The translations under genes and the position numbers were made by a program. 64,000 nt of DNA from Marinobacter salarius (GTDB taxonomy: Bacteria; Pseudomonadota; Gammaproteobacteria; Pseudomonadales; Oleiphilaceae). The stretch covers positions 2,046,001 to 2,110,000 of the forward strand of contig NZ_CP136693.1 in NCBI RefSeq assembly GCF_032922745.1, given 5' to 3'. Positions 51,098 to 59,617 of the stretch are shown here, piece by piece. Every line of letters begins with the position of its first letter. Within the stretch, counting starts at the first letter, position 1. The notes beneath the pieces are model-generated. The model made no database searches. It was not told where the DNA came from and was given only the letters and a program-made list of their open reading frames with translations.

Positions 51098-51995
51098 CCA
51101 GAAACAGGCAATGCTTTACGGCCTTGGAACGGTATTGCTCTGGTCAACGGTGGCCACCGCGTTCAAGTTGTCATTGCGGGAATTGACCCCGGTCCAGATG
51201 CTGGTGGTCGCCTGTTCCGCATCGGTAATAGTGATGGCGCTTATTCTGGTCGCGCAACGTCGGTGGCACCTTGTCTTCGAACTGTCGCGCCGCCAATATC
51301 TGCAGTCTTTCGGTATGGGGCTTATCAATCCTTGTCTGTACTATTTCCTGCTGTTCGGTGCGTTTGACCGGCTGCCTGCCCAGGAGGCGCAACCCCTGAA
51401 TTACACCTGGGCGCTGGTGCTGGCCTATCTGTCGGTGCCCTTTCTGGGGCAACGACTGCGACGTGCCGATATCATCGCCGGGTTGATTTGCTACAGCGGA
51501 GTCGTCGTTATCGCAACCCGTGGCGATGTGTTGTCGCTAACGTTCTCCGACCCTCTTGGTGTGGGCCTGGCCATTGGCAGTACCCTGGTCTGGGCGTCCT
51601 ACTGGATCATCGCGACTCGGGATACCCGGGATCCGGTAGTTGGTCTGTTCCTGAATTTTCTCTGCGGTCTTCCGGTGATCGTGGTGATTTGCGGGGTGAC
51701 GGATGGTTTCGATTTCAACCCCACAACAGGCCTGTTGGCGGCCACATACGTGGGTGTGTTCGAAATGGGAATTGCGTTTGTGCTCTGGTCCTACGCCATG
51801 AAGAAGGCGGAAAACACCGCCAGGGTGAGTAACCTCATCTTTATCTCACCGTTCCTGTCGCTGGTGTTCATCTATTTCATTCTTGGCGAGATCATTCTGC
51901 CATCCACATACGTTGGTCTGGTGTTGATCGTTGCGGGGCTGTGGATTCAGCAACGTAAAACCCGGGAGACAATGGCGAGGGCTTCATCGGTATGA
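51090..51995 (+). CDS. EamA/DMT-superfamily transporter
   Basis: A 301-residue protein with ten predicted helices in two EamA repeats (LWSTVATAFKLSLRELTPVQM at the start; LVWASYWIIATRDTRDPVVGLF in the second half; EMGIAFVLWSYAMKKAENTARVSNLIFISPFLS). The substrate is unknown. AAAAGGACA precedes the ATG. It is fused in transcription to the two-component genes (overlap of eight bases) and to the GIY-YIG gene (ATGA). Confidence 0.88.
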   Translation: MTNQKQAMLYGLGTVLLWSTVATAFKLSLRELTPVQMLVVACSASVIVMALILVAQRRWHLVFELSRRQYLQSFGMGLINPCLYYFLLFGAFDRLPAQEAQPLNYTWALVLAYLSVPFLGQRLRRADIIAGLICYSGVVVIATRGDVLSLTFSDPLGVGLAIGSTLVWASYWIIATRDTRDPVVGLFLNFLCGLPVIVVICGVTDGFDFNPTTGLLAATYVGVFEMGIAFVLWSYAMKKAENTARVSNLIFISPFLSLVFIYFILGEIILPSTYVGLVLIVAGLWIQQRKTRETMARASSV

Positions 51996-52282
51996 GCCAG
52001 TGGTTCATCTACATGGTACGGACCGCCAAAGGGGCTCTTTACACGGGGATCACAACCGATGTGGCGCGGCGCTTTGCCGAACATCAGGCCGGTGCACCAA
52101 AAGGGGCCCGTAGCCTGCGGGGCAAAGGTCCCCTTGAGCTCGCATTTTTCGCAGAGACTACGGACAGGGCGACGGCTTCGAAACTTGAGTGGCAGATCAA
52201 ACAATGGCCGCGCAGGCAGAAGGAAGCGCTGATTCGTGGGGATTTTGTCCTCCCGGTCAACTCGACAGATGCTGGCGTATAA
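51992..52282 (+). CDS. GIY-YIG nuclease family protein
   Basis: A 96-residue single GIY-YIG domain protein, with YMVRTAKGALYTGITTDVARRFAEHQAG giving the two strand-motifs and catalytic Arg, and LEWQIKQWPRRQKEALI. YhbQ-like proteins of this type have weak DNA nuclease activity in other bacteria. It overlaps the convergent hydrolase gene by 26 bases. Confidence 0.9.
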   Translation: MSQWFIYMVRTAKGALYTGITTDVARRFAEHQAGAPKGARSLRGKGPLELAFFAETTDRATASKLEWQIKQWPRRQKEALIRGDFVLPVNSTDAGV

Positions 52283-53156
52283 ACGCTCCAGCGGTTTGCA
52301 GGGCCTCGGTGGCCCGGTCCAGTTGCCCCGCGTGGACCTGGAAAACGTGCCAGAGACCGTTATAGATTTCCAGACGTGTATCGACACTGTCACGGCTGGC
52401 CGCGTCCGCCAGGCGCCGGGCATCGTTCAGCAGGATTTCCTGACTGCCCACCTGTATCAGCAACGGCGGAAGGCCGGAAAGGTCGCCATATACCGGTGAA
52501 ATGAGAGGCTCGGACGGCGGTGTGTTGCCGCAGTACAGGCGCGCGGACTTGTCGATCCACGGTTTCTGCAGGACCGGCTCACATTCAGGCGAGCAAAGGT
52601 GCTGGTGGGAAAGGTCGGTCCAGGGAGAAAGCACCATCAGTGAAGAAGGCAAGGGCAGGCCTTTATCGCGCAGTCGCATGGCCAGGGCTACGGCAAGTCC
52701 ACCGCCGGCTGAATCGCCCGCCAGGCAAAGGGTTGCTGGCGGATGCCCTTCGTCCAGCAAAGCGCGGTAAACCGTTTCGGCATCGTCCAGTGCCGCGGGG
52801 AAGGGGTTTTCCGGTGCCAGTCGGTAGTCGGGAGTAACCACCATCGCGCCACTGAATTTCGAAAGGTGGCCGGTTATTCCACGGTGTGTTCTTGGCGAGC
52901 CGATGATGTAACCACCGCCATGAAAATACAGTACGACCCCGTGAGGGTTGTCGCTGTGACAGGCCCGAGTGATCGAAAACCCCTCTGCCTGGATGTCGTC
53001 GAACCGGGTACCGCGTGGCGGGATTGACGTCAGGTAGGCCTTGCTGATCAACCGACGTTGCAGGGCAACGGGGATCGCGGGGTGCAGCAGAGGACGAACC
53101 AGTCTGTTCATGGTCTGGCGCAAACCGGCTTCCAGGACTGTTTGTATCATCGGCAA
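52257..53156 (-). CDS. Alpha/beta hydrolase, hormone-sensitive lipase family
   Basis: A 299-residue esterase/lipase. YFHGGGYIIGS forms the HSL oxyanion hole, GDSAGGGLAVAL carries the nucleophilic Ser, and GLWHVFQ the catalytic His; an Asp near residue 245-250 completes the triad. It has no signal peptide. The substrate, probably short acyl esters, is unproven. It converges on the GIY-YIG gene. Confidence 0.88.
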   Translation of the reverse strand: MPMIQTVLEAGLRQTMNRLVRPLLHPAIPVALQRRLISKAYLTSIPPRGTRFDDIQAEGFSITRACHSDNPHGVVLYFHGGGYIIGSPRTHRGITGHLSKFSGAMVVTPDYRLAPENPFPAALDDAETVYRALLDEGHPPATLCLAGDSAGGGLAVALAMRLRDKGLPLPSSLMVLSPWTDLSHQHLCSPECEPVLQKPWIDKSARLYCGNTPPSEPLISPVYGDLSGLPPLLIQVGSQEILLNDARRLADAASRDSVDTRLEIYNGLWHVFQVHAGQLDRATEALQTAGAFIRQHLSS

Positions 53157-53248
53157 CTCCGGGGTTGTGGTGTGCTAATCTAAGCGCCAAGCTTAAGGTA
53201 GGCACACTGCTATTTTCATACCCATTCATGACAGGCGTGTAACTCTAC

Positions 53249-54268
53249 GTGTACTGGAAAACAGATACCATAGAAATTCCCAACTGGAACAGGGCATCAC
53301 TGCTGGAGCGGCTGGCGCCATTTGAGCCGGAAAGTCAGGAGCCGCTCAGCGAGGATATGGTCGCGTACTGTCGCTTCTATGGCTTGGACCTCTGGGTGGA
53401 GCATCCGGAGGTCAGCTATCGCCAGGGTTATGTGATGGCGGACCGGCACCAGGTGATGGTCCATTATTTCTGTCTTCCGGCGCAGAAAAAGCCCAAGGGC
53501 ACCGTGTTTATTCTGCACGGGTACTTTGATCATGTTGGGTTGTACAGCCAGTTGATTGACCGGTGCCTGGGCGCCGGCTTTGACGTACTGGCCTATGACC
53601 AGCCCGGGCATGGCCTCTCCAGTGGTACGCCGGCGGCAATCGGCAGTTTTCTGGAGTATCAGGCGGTGCTGACGGATGTCATGGCCAATGTGAGAGACAG
53701 GCTGCGGGCGCCCTGGTATGCGGTTGGTCAGAGTACAGGTGGGGCCATCCTGATCGACTATCTACTGACGAACCATCACACTCGGGAAACGTCGGACTTT
53801 CGTCGGGTGGTACTGCTGGCACCCCTCGTTCGGCCTGCTGGCTGGCTGGGGGCAAAAATTCTGCACAGTCTGGCGAGGCCCTTTATTTCCAGGTGGCGAC
53901 GGGCGTTTGGTGCCAATAGCGGGAATTCGCGTTTCCTGAAATTTCTCAGGGACTACGATCCGCTACAAGCCAGGGCAGTGCATGTGGATTGGGTGTCGGC
54001 ACTGAGGCAGTGGGTTCCGCATATAGAGTCCGCCCGGCCCGTTGAATTTCCGATTACCGTGGTTCAGGGCGAGAAGGATTTGACCGTGGACTGGCAGCAC
54101 AATCTGCGGATAATCCGCAATAAATTTTCCTCCGTGGAGGAACTCAGAATACCGGATGGGCGTCATCACTTAGTGAATGAAGCCCAGGATCTACAGGCAA
54201 CCGTATTCAATACCATCGTGGATACGTTTGAAAACGACCATGACGGGTCTCTTTCAGAGGCCAGTTAA
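53249..54268 (+). CDS. Alpha/beta hydrolase, lysophospholipase-like
   Basis: A 339-residue hydrolase of the serine-aminopeptidase/lysophospholipase L2 type. LHGYFDHVGLYSQLIDRCL, DQPGHGLSSGTPAAIGSFLEYQ, nucleophile elbow VGQSTGGAIL, and DGRHHLVNE with the catalytic His are visible. The start is GTG with a weak AGGCG 12 bases upstream. The role in lipid turnover is inferred. It precedes the OmpA lipoprotein gene by 64 bases. Confidence 0.82.
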   Translation: MYWKTDTIEIPNWNRASLLERLAPFEPESQEPLSEDMVAYCRFYGLDLWVEHPEVSYRQGYVMADRHQVMVHYFCLPAQKKPKGTVFILHGYFDHVGLYSQLIDRCLGAGFDVLAYDQPGHGLSSGTPAAIGSFLEYQAVLTDVMANVRDRLRAPWYAVGQSTGGAILIDYLLTNHHTRETSDFRRVVLLAPLVRPAGWLGAKILHSLARPFISRWRRAFGANSGNSRFLKFLRDYDPLQARAVHVDWVSALRQWVPHIESARPVEFPITVVQGEKDLTVDWQHNLRIIRNKFSSVEELRIPDGRHHLVNEAQDLQATVFNTIVDTFENDHDGSLSEAS

Positions 54269-54332
54269 GGAAAACCCGAAAACGGTAACATGCCGTGAAA
54301 AGTCCTCTCTTCTAAAGACTTTGGAGAATGCC

Positions 54333-54989
54333 GTGAAGAAAACGATTGTTGCTTTTGCCGTCGCCACCGTTGGTTTGGGCGGCTGTATGACATATGACCC
54401 GTACACCGGGGAAGAGAAAACCTCGAGTGCCACAAAGGGTAGCATTATCGGCGCCATTGGTGGCGCCGCTGTAGGCGCTGCAACGTCCAGCAGCAGTGAT
54501 CGCGGTAAAGGTGCGCTGATCGGTGCTGCGTCCGGTGCGGCCATTGGTGGTGGTATCGGCTACTACATGGATAAGCAGGAAGCGCAGTTGCGCCGCAAAC
54601 TCGAGGGTTCTGGCGTTCGCGTTATAAGGAATGGTGACGAAATTGAATTGGTCATGCCCGGCAACATTACCTTCGACGTCAACCAGTCCACCATCAAACC
54701 GTCGTTCAGTAATACACTGGAATCGGTGGCGCTGGTGTTGAAGGAATTCGACAAGACCATTATTCAGATTGAAGGCCATACCGACAGCACTGGCTCCCGG
54801 GATTACAATCAGCTGCTGAGTGAGCGCCGTGCCGGTTCAGTGAGGGATTTCCTGTTGAATCAGGGTATTGAACCGAAGCGTACCCGGGCGGTTGGTTATG
54901 GTCCGCGTTATCCGATTGCCTCTAACGATACTGCTGGCGGCCGTGAACAGAACCGTCGCGTTGAGCTGACGTTGGTTCCCATGCAGTAA
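54333..54989 (+). CDS. OmpA-family lipoprotein (YiaD/PAL-like)
   Basis: A 218-residue protein. Signal MKKTIVAFAVATVGLGGC carries a lipobox; a glycine-zipper segment (KGSIIGAIGGAAVGAATSS, GALIGAASGAAIGGGIGYY) precedes a C-terminal OmpA domain (GHTDSTGSRDYNQLLSERRAG, NRRVELTL), which binds peptidoglycan. The start is GTG with GGAG seven bases before it. It anchors the outer membrane to the wall. A terminator hairpin follows. Confidence 0.92.
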   Translation: MKKTIVAFAVATVGLGGCMTYDPYTGEEKTSSATKGSIIGAIGGAAVGAATSSSSDRGKGALIGAASGAAIGGGIGYYMDKQEAQLRRKLEGSGVRVIRNGDEIELVMPGNITFDVNQSTIKPSFSNTLESVALVLKEFDKTIIQIEGHTDSTGSRDYNQLLSERRAGSVRDFLLNQGIEPKRTRAVGYGPRYPIASNDTAGGREQNRRVELTLVPMQ

Positions 54990-55009
54990 CATCAGCCCAG
55001 GCTGATTGA

Positions 55010-55042
55010 GCGGCTCCGGACCATGTCCGTGTCCGGAGTCGC
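55010..55042 (+). terminator. Terminator hairpin after the OmpA lipoprotein gene
   Basis: GCGGCTCCGGAC pairs with GTCCGGAGTCGC around a nine-base loop (one G-U), followed by TTTCC. It also faces the convergent coiled-coil gene. Confidence 0.75.
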
Positions 55043-55058
55043 TTTCCTCTATCTGTTC

Positions 55059-55343
55059 TTAGTTGTTCCCGCCTGGAAGCCATTCGTCAATTCTTGCTTT
55101 AAGATCCTTCAACTGGTCTTCCCCCGAATCCCGTATTTCGGAAATCTTGTTCCGTGCTTCCTCCACGCGGTTCTGCAATGCTTCGATCCGCTCGGAGAAG
55201 TCTTTCTGTATTTCAGCTTCCGCCTGATCATCTTCAGCTTTTGCCATCTTCTCTTCGGCGTCCGCCTGTAGGGTCTGAATCTGCTTGCTCCAGTATTCAG
55301 TCTGGGTTTCGAGCTTTTTCTGCAGTGACTCCTTCAGTGACAT
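55059..55343 (-). CDS. Small coiled-coil protein of unknown function
   Basis: A 94-residue, highly charged and continuously helical protein (heptads through LQKKLETQTEYWSKQIQTLQ and RIEALQNRVEEARNKISEIR) ending in WLPGGNN. No signal or membrane segment is visible. I recognise no specific family; such coiled coils can be chaperone-like or structural. The ribosome site is AAGGAGC. It sits between convergent terminators. Confidence 0.7.
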   Translation of the reverse strand: MSLKESLQKKLETQTEYWSKQIQTLQADAEEKMAKAEDDQAEAEIQKDFSERIEALQNRVEEARNKISEIRDSGEDQLKDLKARIDEWLPGGNN

Positions 55344-55484
55344 GAAATGCTCCTTGGGATAGATGTCTGATGCAATGTAAAAGTGTTCACTTCCATCATG
55401 GTTGCATCTGATGACATCTCAAGGTCAAAGCGCCTAAAAGCAGATAAAGAAGCCGTTATATTGGGGGACTTGGCCCAATCAGCC

Positions 55485-55520
55485 ATAAAAAACCGGGACT
55501 CGTTGGCCCCGGTTTTTTAT
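55485..55520 (-). terminator. Intrinsic terminator after serA
   Basis: ATAAAAAACCGGG pairs fully with CCCGGTTTTTTAT (13 bases) around a ten-base loop. The T/A arms give a U-tract on either strand, so it can work in both directions. Confidence 0.9.
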
Positions 55521-55539
55521 GGTCCTGAATTCGTCAGGA

Positions 55540-56769
55540 TCAGAACAGTACGCGACAGCGAATAGTGCCTTTCACTTTCAGCAATTTCTCCAGTGCCAGC
55601 TCACCGTATTCCTTGTCGACGTCAATGACCACGTAACCAATGTCTTCCTTGGTTTGCAGGTACTGGCCACAGATGTTGATGCCGTTTTCCGAGAACACCT
55701 GGTTGATTTCCGACATCACGCCCGGCACGTTTTCGTGGATGTGCAGCAGGCGGTGCTGGTTCGGATGCGAGGGCAGGGCCACCTCAGGGAAGTTCACGGA
55801 GGAGACAGAGGTGCCGTTGTCGCTGTACATGGCCAGCTTTTCCGCCACTTCGCGGCCAATGTTTTCCTGGGCCTCGATGGTGGAGCCACCGACGTGCGGA
55901 GTCAGGATCACGTTATCGAACTCGCGCAGTGGGGAGATGAACTCTTCATTGTTGGACTTGGGCTCAACCGGGAAGACATCAATGGCGGCGCCCAGGAGCT
56001 TGCCACTGCCCAAGGCATCGGCCAGGGCGTCAATGTCGACCACGGTGCCACGGGAGGCGTTCATCAGGATGCTGCCCGGCTTCATCTGGGCAAACTGCTC
56101 GGCCTTGAACATGTACTTGGTGGACGGCGTTTCGGGAACGTGCAGGCTGATCACATCGCAGGTGTTCAGCAGCTCCTGCATTGTCCCTACCTGTGTCGCA
56201 TTGCCGATGGACAGCTTGGACACCACATCGTAGAAGTACACGTCCATGCCCAGGCCTTCGGCCAGCACACTGAACTGGGTGCCGATGTTGCCATAACCGA
56301 TGATGCCGAGCTTCTTGCCACGGATTTCGTAGCTGTCCTTGGCGGACTTCAGCCATTCACCACGGTGGGCCTTGGCGTTTTTCTCAGGTACGCCGCGCAG
56401 CAACAGAATCGCCTGGGCCAGAACCAGCTCCGCCACACTGCGGGTGTTGGAGAAAGGTGCGTTGAAAACAGCGATACCGCGACGGGTCGCCGCCTGAAGG
56501 TCAACCTGGTTGGTGCCAATGCAGAAACAGCCCACCGCTACCAGCTTCTGGGCAGCGTCGAACACCTTCTCGGTCAGCTGGGTGCGTGAGCGGATACCCA
56601 CGAAATGAGCGTCGGCGATTTTCTCCACCAGCTCGTCTTCGGCCAGCGAATGAGTCAGGAATTCGATGTTGGTATAGCCTGCGGCGTTCAGGGTATCAAT
56701 GGCGGACTGGTGCACGCCTTCCAGCAGCAGGATGCGGATTTTGCTCTTTTCAAGAGACGTATTTGACAT
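55540..56769 (-). CDS. serA: D-3-phosphoglycerate dehydrogenase SerA
   Basis: A 409-residue enzyme making 3-phosphohydroxypyruvate for serine synthesis. NAD motif GIIGYGNIGTQFS, substrate Arg in ASRGTVVD, the TPHVGGSTIEAQENIG segment with catalytic His, and a C-terminal ACT domain (HENVPGVMSEINQVFSENGINI) are present. Length matches E. coli SerA (410). The longer open frame adds an unconserved leader; the ATG has GGAAGC upstream. It is divergent from the D-2-hydroxyglutarate dehydrogenase gene. Confidence 0.95.
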   Translation of the reverse strand: MSNTSLEKSKIRILLLEGVHQSAIDTLNAAGYTNIEFLTHSLAEDELVEKIADAHFVGIRSRTQLTEKVFDAAQKLVAVGCFCIGTNQVDLQAATRRGIAVFNAPFSNTRSVAELVLAQAILLLRGVPEKNAKAHRGEWLKSAKDSYEIRGKKLGIIGYGNIGTQFSVLAEGLGMDVYFYDVVSKLSIGNATQVGTMQELLNTCDVISLHVPETPSTKYMFKAEQFAQMKPGSILMNASRGTVVDIDALADALGSGKLLGAAIDVFPVEPKSNNEEFISPLREFDNVILTPHVGGSTIEAQENIGREVAEKLAMYSDNGTSVSSVNFPEVALPSHPNQHRLLHIHENVPGVMSEINQVFSENGINICGQYLQTKEDIGYVVIDVDKEYGELALEKLLKVKGTIRCRVLF

Positions 56770-56949
56770 GGGCTTGCTTCCGAACCTTTCGTCACATGAA
56801 ATGACCCGTGAGGACCGCTGTTGGCGGGCGGGCTCACAGAACAGGGGCGGTATGATACCATAAACGCAGATTTTCACAGCGCGTCGGACCACCTGAATCA
56901 ACTCTGCCTACCGACGCCCTGATTAACCCTTTGCGAGACCGGACTATCC

Positions 56950-58353
56950 ATGAATCCTGAACAGATCGTTGCCTCCCTCAAAGCCCTGATGGAAGCGGGC
57001 CAGACCCCCGGAAAAGTGCTGACTGACGCGGCCGACCTGGAAAATTACGGCAAGGACTGGACGAAGATCTATCCACCCAGGCCCGTGGCCATTGTTTTGC
57101 CCAAGACGACGGAACAGGTACAGGCGCTGGTGAGGTTTGCCAACGAGAACCAGGTGGCTCTGGTGCCTTCCGGCGGGCGCACAGGCCTGAGTGCCGGAGC
57201 CGTGGCGGCCAATGGCGAGGTTGTGGTGGCGTTTGACAACATGAACCAGGTCCTGGACTTCAGCGCCAGCGATCGCACCGTGAAGTGCCAGGCCGGGGTA
57301 GTGACGGAACAACTGCAGACCTACGCCGAGGACAACGGCTTGTATTATCCCGTGGATTTCGCCTCGGCCGGTTCCAGCCAGCTTGGCGGCAACCTCTCCA
57401 CCAACGCCGGTGGTATCAAGGTAATCCGCTACGGCATGAGCCGGGACTGGGTGGCTGGTCTGAAAGTGGTCACCGGCAAGGGGGATATCCTCGATCTGAA
57501 CAAAGATCTGGCGAAGAACAACACCGGGTACGACCTGCGCCATCTGTTTATCGGCGCGGAAGGCACTCTCGGATTTATTACCGAGGCCACCATGAAGCTC
57601 TCTCGCAAGCCGGATAACCTGACCGTGCTGGTGCTGGGCCTGAACGACCTGACCAACACCATGGACGTGCTGCAGGCGTTCCAGAAGCAGATCGACCTGA
57701 CCGCCTACGAGTTCTTCTCCCATCAGGCCATGGGGCATGTACTGGCCCATGGCCAGGTGCAGGCGCCGTTCGAAACCGAGGCGCCGTACTACGCGCTGCT
57801 GGAATTTGAGGCGGTGTCCGACCAGGTGATGGACGATGCCATGGCGCTGTTCGAGCAGTGCGTGGAAAACGGCTGGGTGCTGGACGGCGTTATCAGCCAG
57901 AGCGAAACCCAGGCCCTGAACCTTTGGCAACTGCGGGAGCGCATTTCAGAGTCCATTGCACCGCGTACGCCGTATAAGAACGATATCTCTGTGGTGGTTT
58001 CCAAGGTGCCAGGATTCCTGCAGGAAATCGACGCGGTGGTCACCGAGCACTACCCGGATTTCGAGATTATATGGTTCGGCCACATCGGCGACGGCAACCT
58101 GCACCTGAACATCCTCAAACCGGAAGACATGGCCAAAGAGGATTTCTTTGAGAAATGCCAGCAGGTGAACAAATGGGTCTTCGAGATTGTCGAACGTTAT
58201 CAGGGCAGTGTGTCTGCCGAGCATGGTGTCGGCATGACCAAGAAGCCGTATCTGGAGTACACGCGCAGTGCCGCTGAAATTGCCTACCTGAGGGGCATCA
58301 AGCAGGTGTTTGACCCCAAGGGTGTGATGAACCCCGGCAAGATTTTTGACTGA
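56950..58353 (+). CDS. D-2-hydroxyglutarate dehydrogenase-like FAD oxidoreductase
   Basis: A 467-residue PCMH-type flavoprotein. PSGGRTGLSAGAV is the FAD loop; LGGNLSTNAGGIKVIRYGMSRDWV, HIGDGNLHLNIL, and SAEHGVGMTKKPYL with metal/substrate His residues are typical of D-2-hydroxyglutarate and D-lactate dehydrogenases. In Pseudomonas the orthologue sits beside serA and removes the D-2-hydroxyglutarate that SerA forms from 2-oxoglutarate, which pulls serine synthesis forward. The same divergent arrangement here supports that role. Confidence 0.9.
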   Translation: MNPEQIVASLKALMEAGQTPGKVLTDAADLENYGKDWTKIYPPRPVAIVLPKTTEQVQALVRFANENQVALVPSGGRTGLSAGAVAANGEVVVAFDNMNQVLDFSASDRTVKCQAGVVTEQLQTYAEDNGLYYPVDFASAGSSQLGGNLSTNAGGIKVIRYGMSRDWVAGLKVVTGKGDILDLNKDLAKNNTGYDLRHLFIGAEGTLGFITEATMKLSRKPDNLTVLVLGLNDLTNTMDVLQAFQKQIDLTAYEFFSHQAMGHVLAHGQVQAPFETEAPYYALLEFEAVSDQVMDDAMALFEQCVENGWVLDGVISQSETQALNLWQLRERISESIAPRTPYKNDISVVVSKVPGFLQEIDAVVTEHYPDFEIIWFGHIGDGNLHLNILKPEDMAKEDFFEKCQQVNKWVFEIVERYQGSVSAEHGVGMTKKPYLEYTRSAAEIAYLRGIKQVFDPKGVMNPGKIFD

Positions 58354-58397
58354 AGGCGTCCAGGCGATGCGGGTGGTGGCTCCTGGGAGCGACCTGA

Positions 58398-58904
58398 ATG
58401 GTAGAGCAGCTTTCCCAGCGTGAAGGCAACTGTTTTCTCCTGACGCCCAACCGGTCCATGAACTGGCGGGGCAACATTCGCATTTGGCTTGCGGCCGTGT
58501 TCCTCTCCCTGATGATTTCCACCGGCATGCTCCTGGCGGGGGCGTGGCCGGTATTACCGTTCGCCGGCCTCGAGTTGACCGCATTGGCGGCGGCGTTTTA
58601 TTACACCTCCCGCCGGTGCCAGAGGCGCGAGGTGCTGACCTTCGCACCGGAGCTGATCCGCCTGGAGAAAGGCCTGATTCAGAAGGAACAGGAGTGGGAG
58701 CTACCCAGGCGCCATACCCGCGTATGGCAGGATATCCCTCGCCATCCCTGGACTCCCCCAAAGCTTCACCTGCAGTTCCGGGGCGAGGAGATTTCACTCG
58801 CACCCTTCCTGAATATCGATGACACCGAGGAACTGGTTGCTATCCTGGAGAGGCATGGGCTGAGGGTGGAGAAACGGCGCAGGCCGGAGAAGCTCTGGTT
58901 CTGA
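58398..58904 (+). CDS. DUF2244 family membrane protein
   Basis: A 168-residue protein with two adjacent transmembrane helices (about residues 27-47 and 51-71). The family start LTPNRSMNWRGNIRIW and the following YYTSRRCQRREVLTF and GRGDFTRTLPEYR-like C-terminal features fit DUF2244, whose function is unknown. It is encoded 45 bases after the dehydrogenase gene and may be co-transcribed. Confidence 0.85.
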   Translation: MVEQLSQREGNCFLLTPNRSMNWRGNIRIWLAAVFLSLMISTGMLLAGAWPVLPFAGLELTALAAAFYYTSRRCQRREVLTFAPELIRLEKGLIQKEQEWELPRRHTRVWQDIPRHPWTPPKLHLQFRGEEISLAPFLNIDDTEELVAILERHGLRVEKRRRPEKLWF

Positions 58905-58936
58905 ATACATTCATCTGACAATCAAAGTGTTGCTGT

Positions 58937-59617
58937 ATGAAAAATCACATCGTTGTGCTCACTGGCGCCGGTATGAGCGCCGAAAGCGGACTTTCCACGT
59001 TTCGTGACAATGGCGGCCTGTGGGAACAACACAGTGTATATGACGTGGCGACGCCGGAAGCCTTTGCCCGAAATCAGGAACTGGTGTTGCGCTTCTACAA
59101 CGAACGCCGTTGGCAACTGAAGTCGGCAGAACCGAATGACGCCCACCGCCTGCTGGCTGAACTGGAGCAACATTACCGGGTAACGATCATTACCCAGAAT
59201 GTGGACAACCTGCACGAACGGGGTGGCTCCAGTAACGTTATCCATTTGCACGGTGAGTTGACCAAGGCCCGCAGTTCGATGTATCCGGAACTGGTTTACG
59301 ACATCGGATTCAACGACATACAGCCTGGAGACACCTGTGATCGGGGCTCCCAGCTTCGGCCACATATTGTTTGGTTTGGCGAGGAAGTGCCGATGATCGA
59401 GGCCGCAGCGGAGATCGTGCCCACCGCAGATCATCTGCTGATTGTGGGCACGTCCCTGCAGGTCTATCCCGCTGCCGGGCTGGTGGATCTGGTGGATGTC
59501 GATGTGCCGGTAACAGTCATTGATCCTGGTGAACCGGCCAGCCTTTCGAGGGCGAAGGTTATTCGCAAAGGTGCCAGTGAGGGGGTTGCGGAGTGGATGA
59601 AGGGGCTGGGGTTATAA
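58937..59617 (+). CDS. cobB: CobB/SIRT5-type NAD-dependent deacylase lacking the zinc site
   Basis: A 226-residue sirtuin. GAGMSAESGLSTFRD (about residues 10-24), TQNVDNLHERGG near 86, catalytic His105 (LHG), and RPHIVWFGE are present. Tyr54 and Arg57 (FYNERR) match the residues that give CobB/SIRT5 desuccinylase activity. The four zinc cysteines of CobB are gone: the first pair region reads KARSSMYPE, the second TCDRGSQLRP with only Cys134. It is therefore a zinc-less class III-like sirtuin. A small convergent overlap with the ABC1 gene follows. Confidence 0.9.
   Translation: MKNHIVVLTGAGMSAESGLSTFRDNGGLWEQHSVYDVATPEAFARNQELVLRFYNERRWQLKSAEPNDAHRLLAELEQHYRVTIITQNVDNLHERGGSSNVIHLHGELTKARSSMYPELVYDIGFNDIQPGDTCDRGSQLRPHIVWFGEEVPMIEAAAEIVPTADHLLIVGTSLQVYPAAGLVDLVDVDVPVTVIDPGEPASLSRAKVIRKGASEGVAEWMKGLGL

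Noticed and set aside
56944..57930. A 328-residue frame opposite the D-2-hydroxyglutarate dehydrogenase gene
   Set aside because: Antisense shadow of a conserved enzyme.
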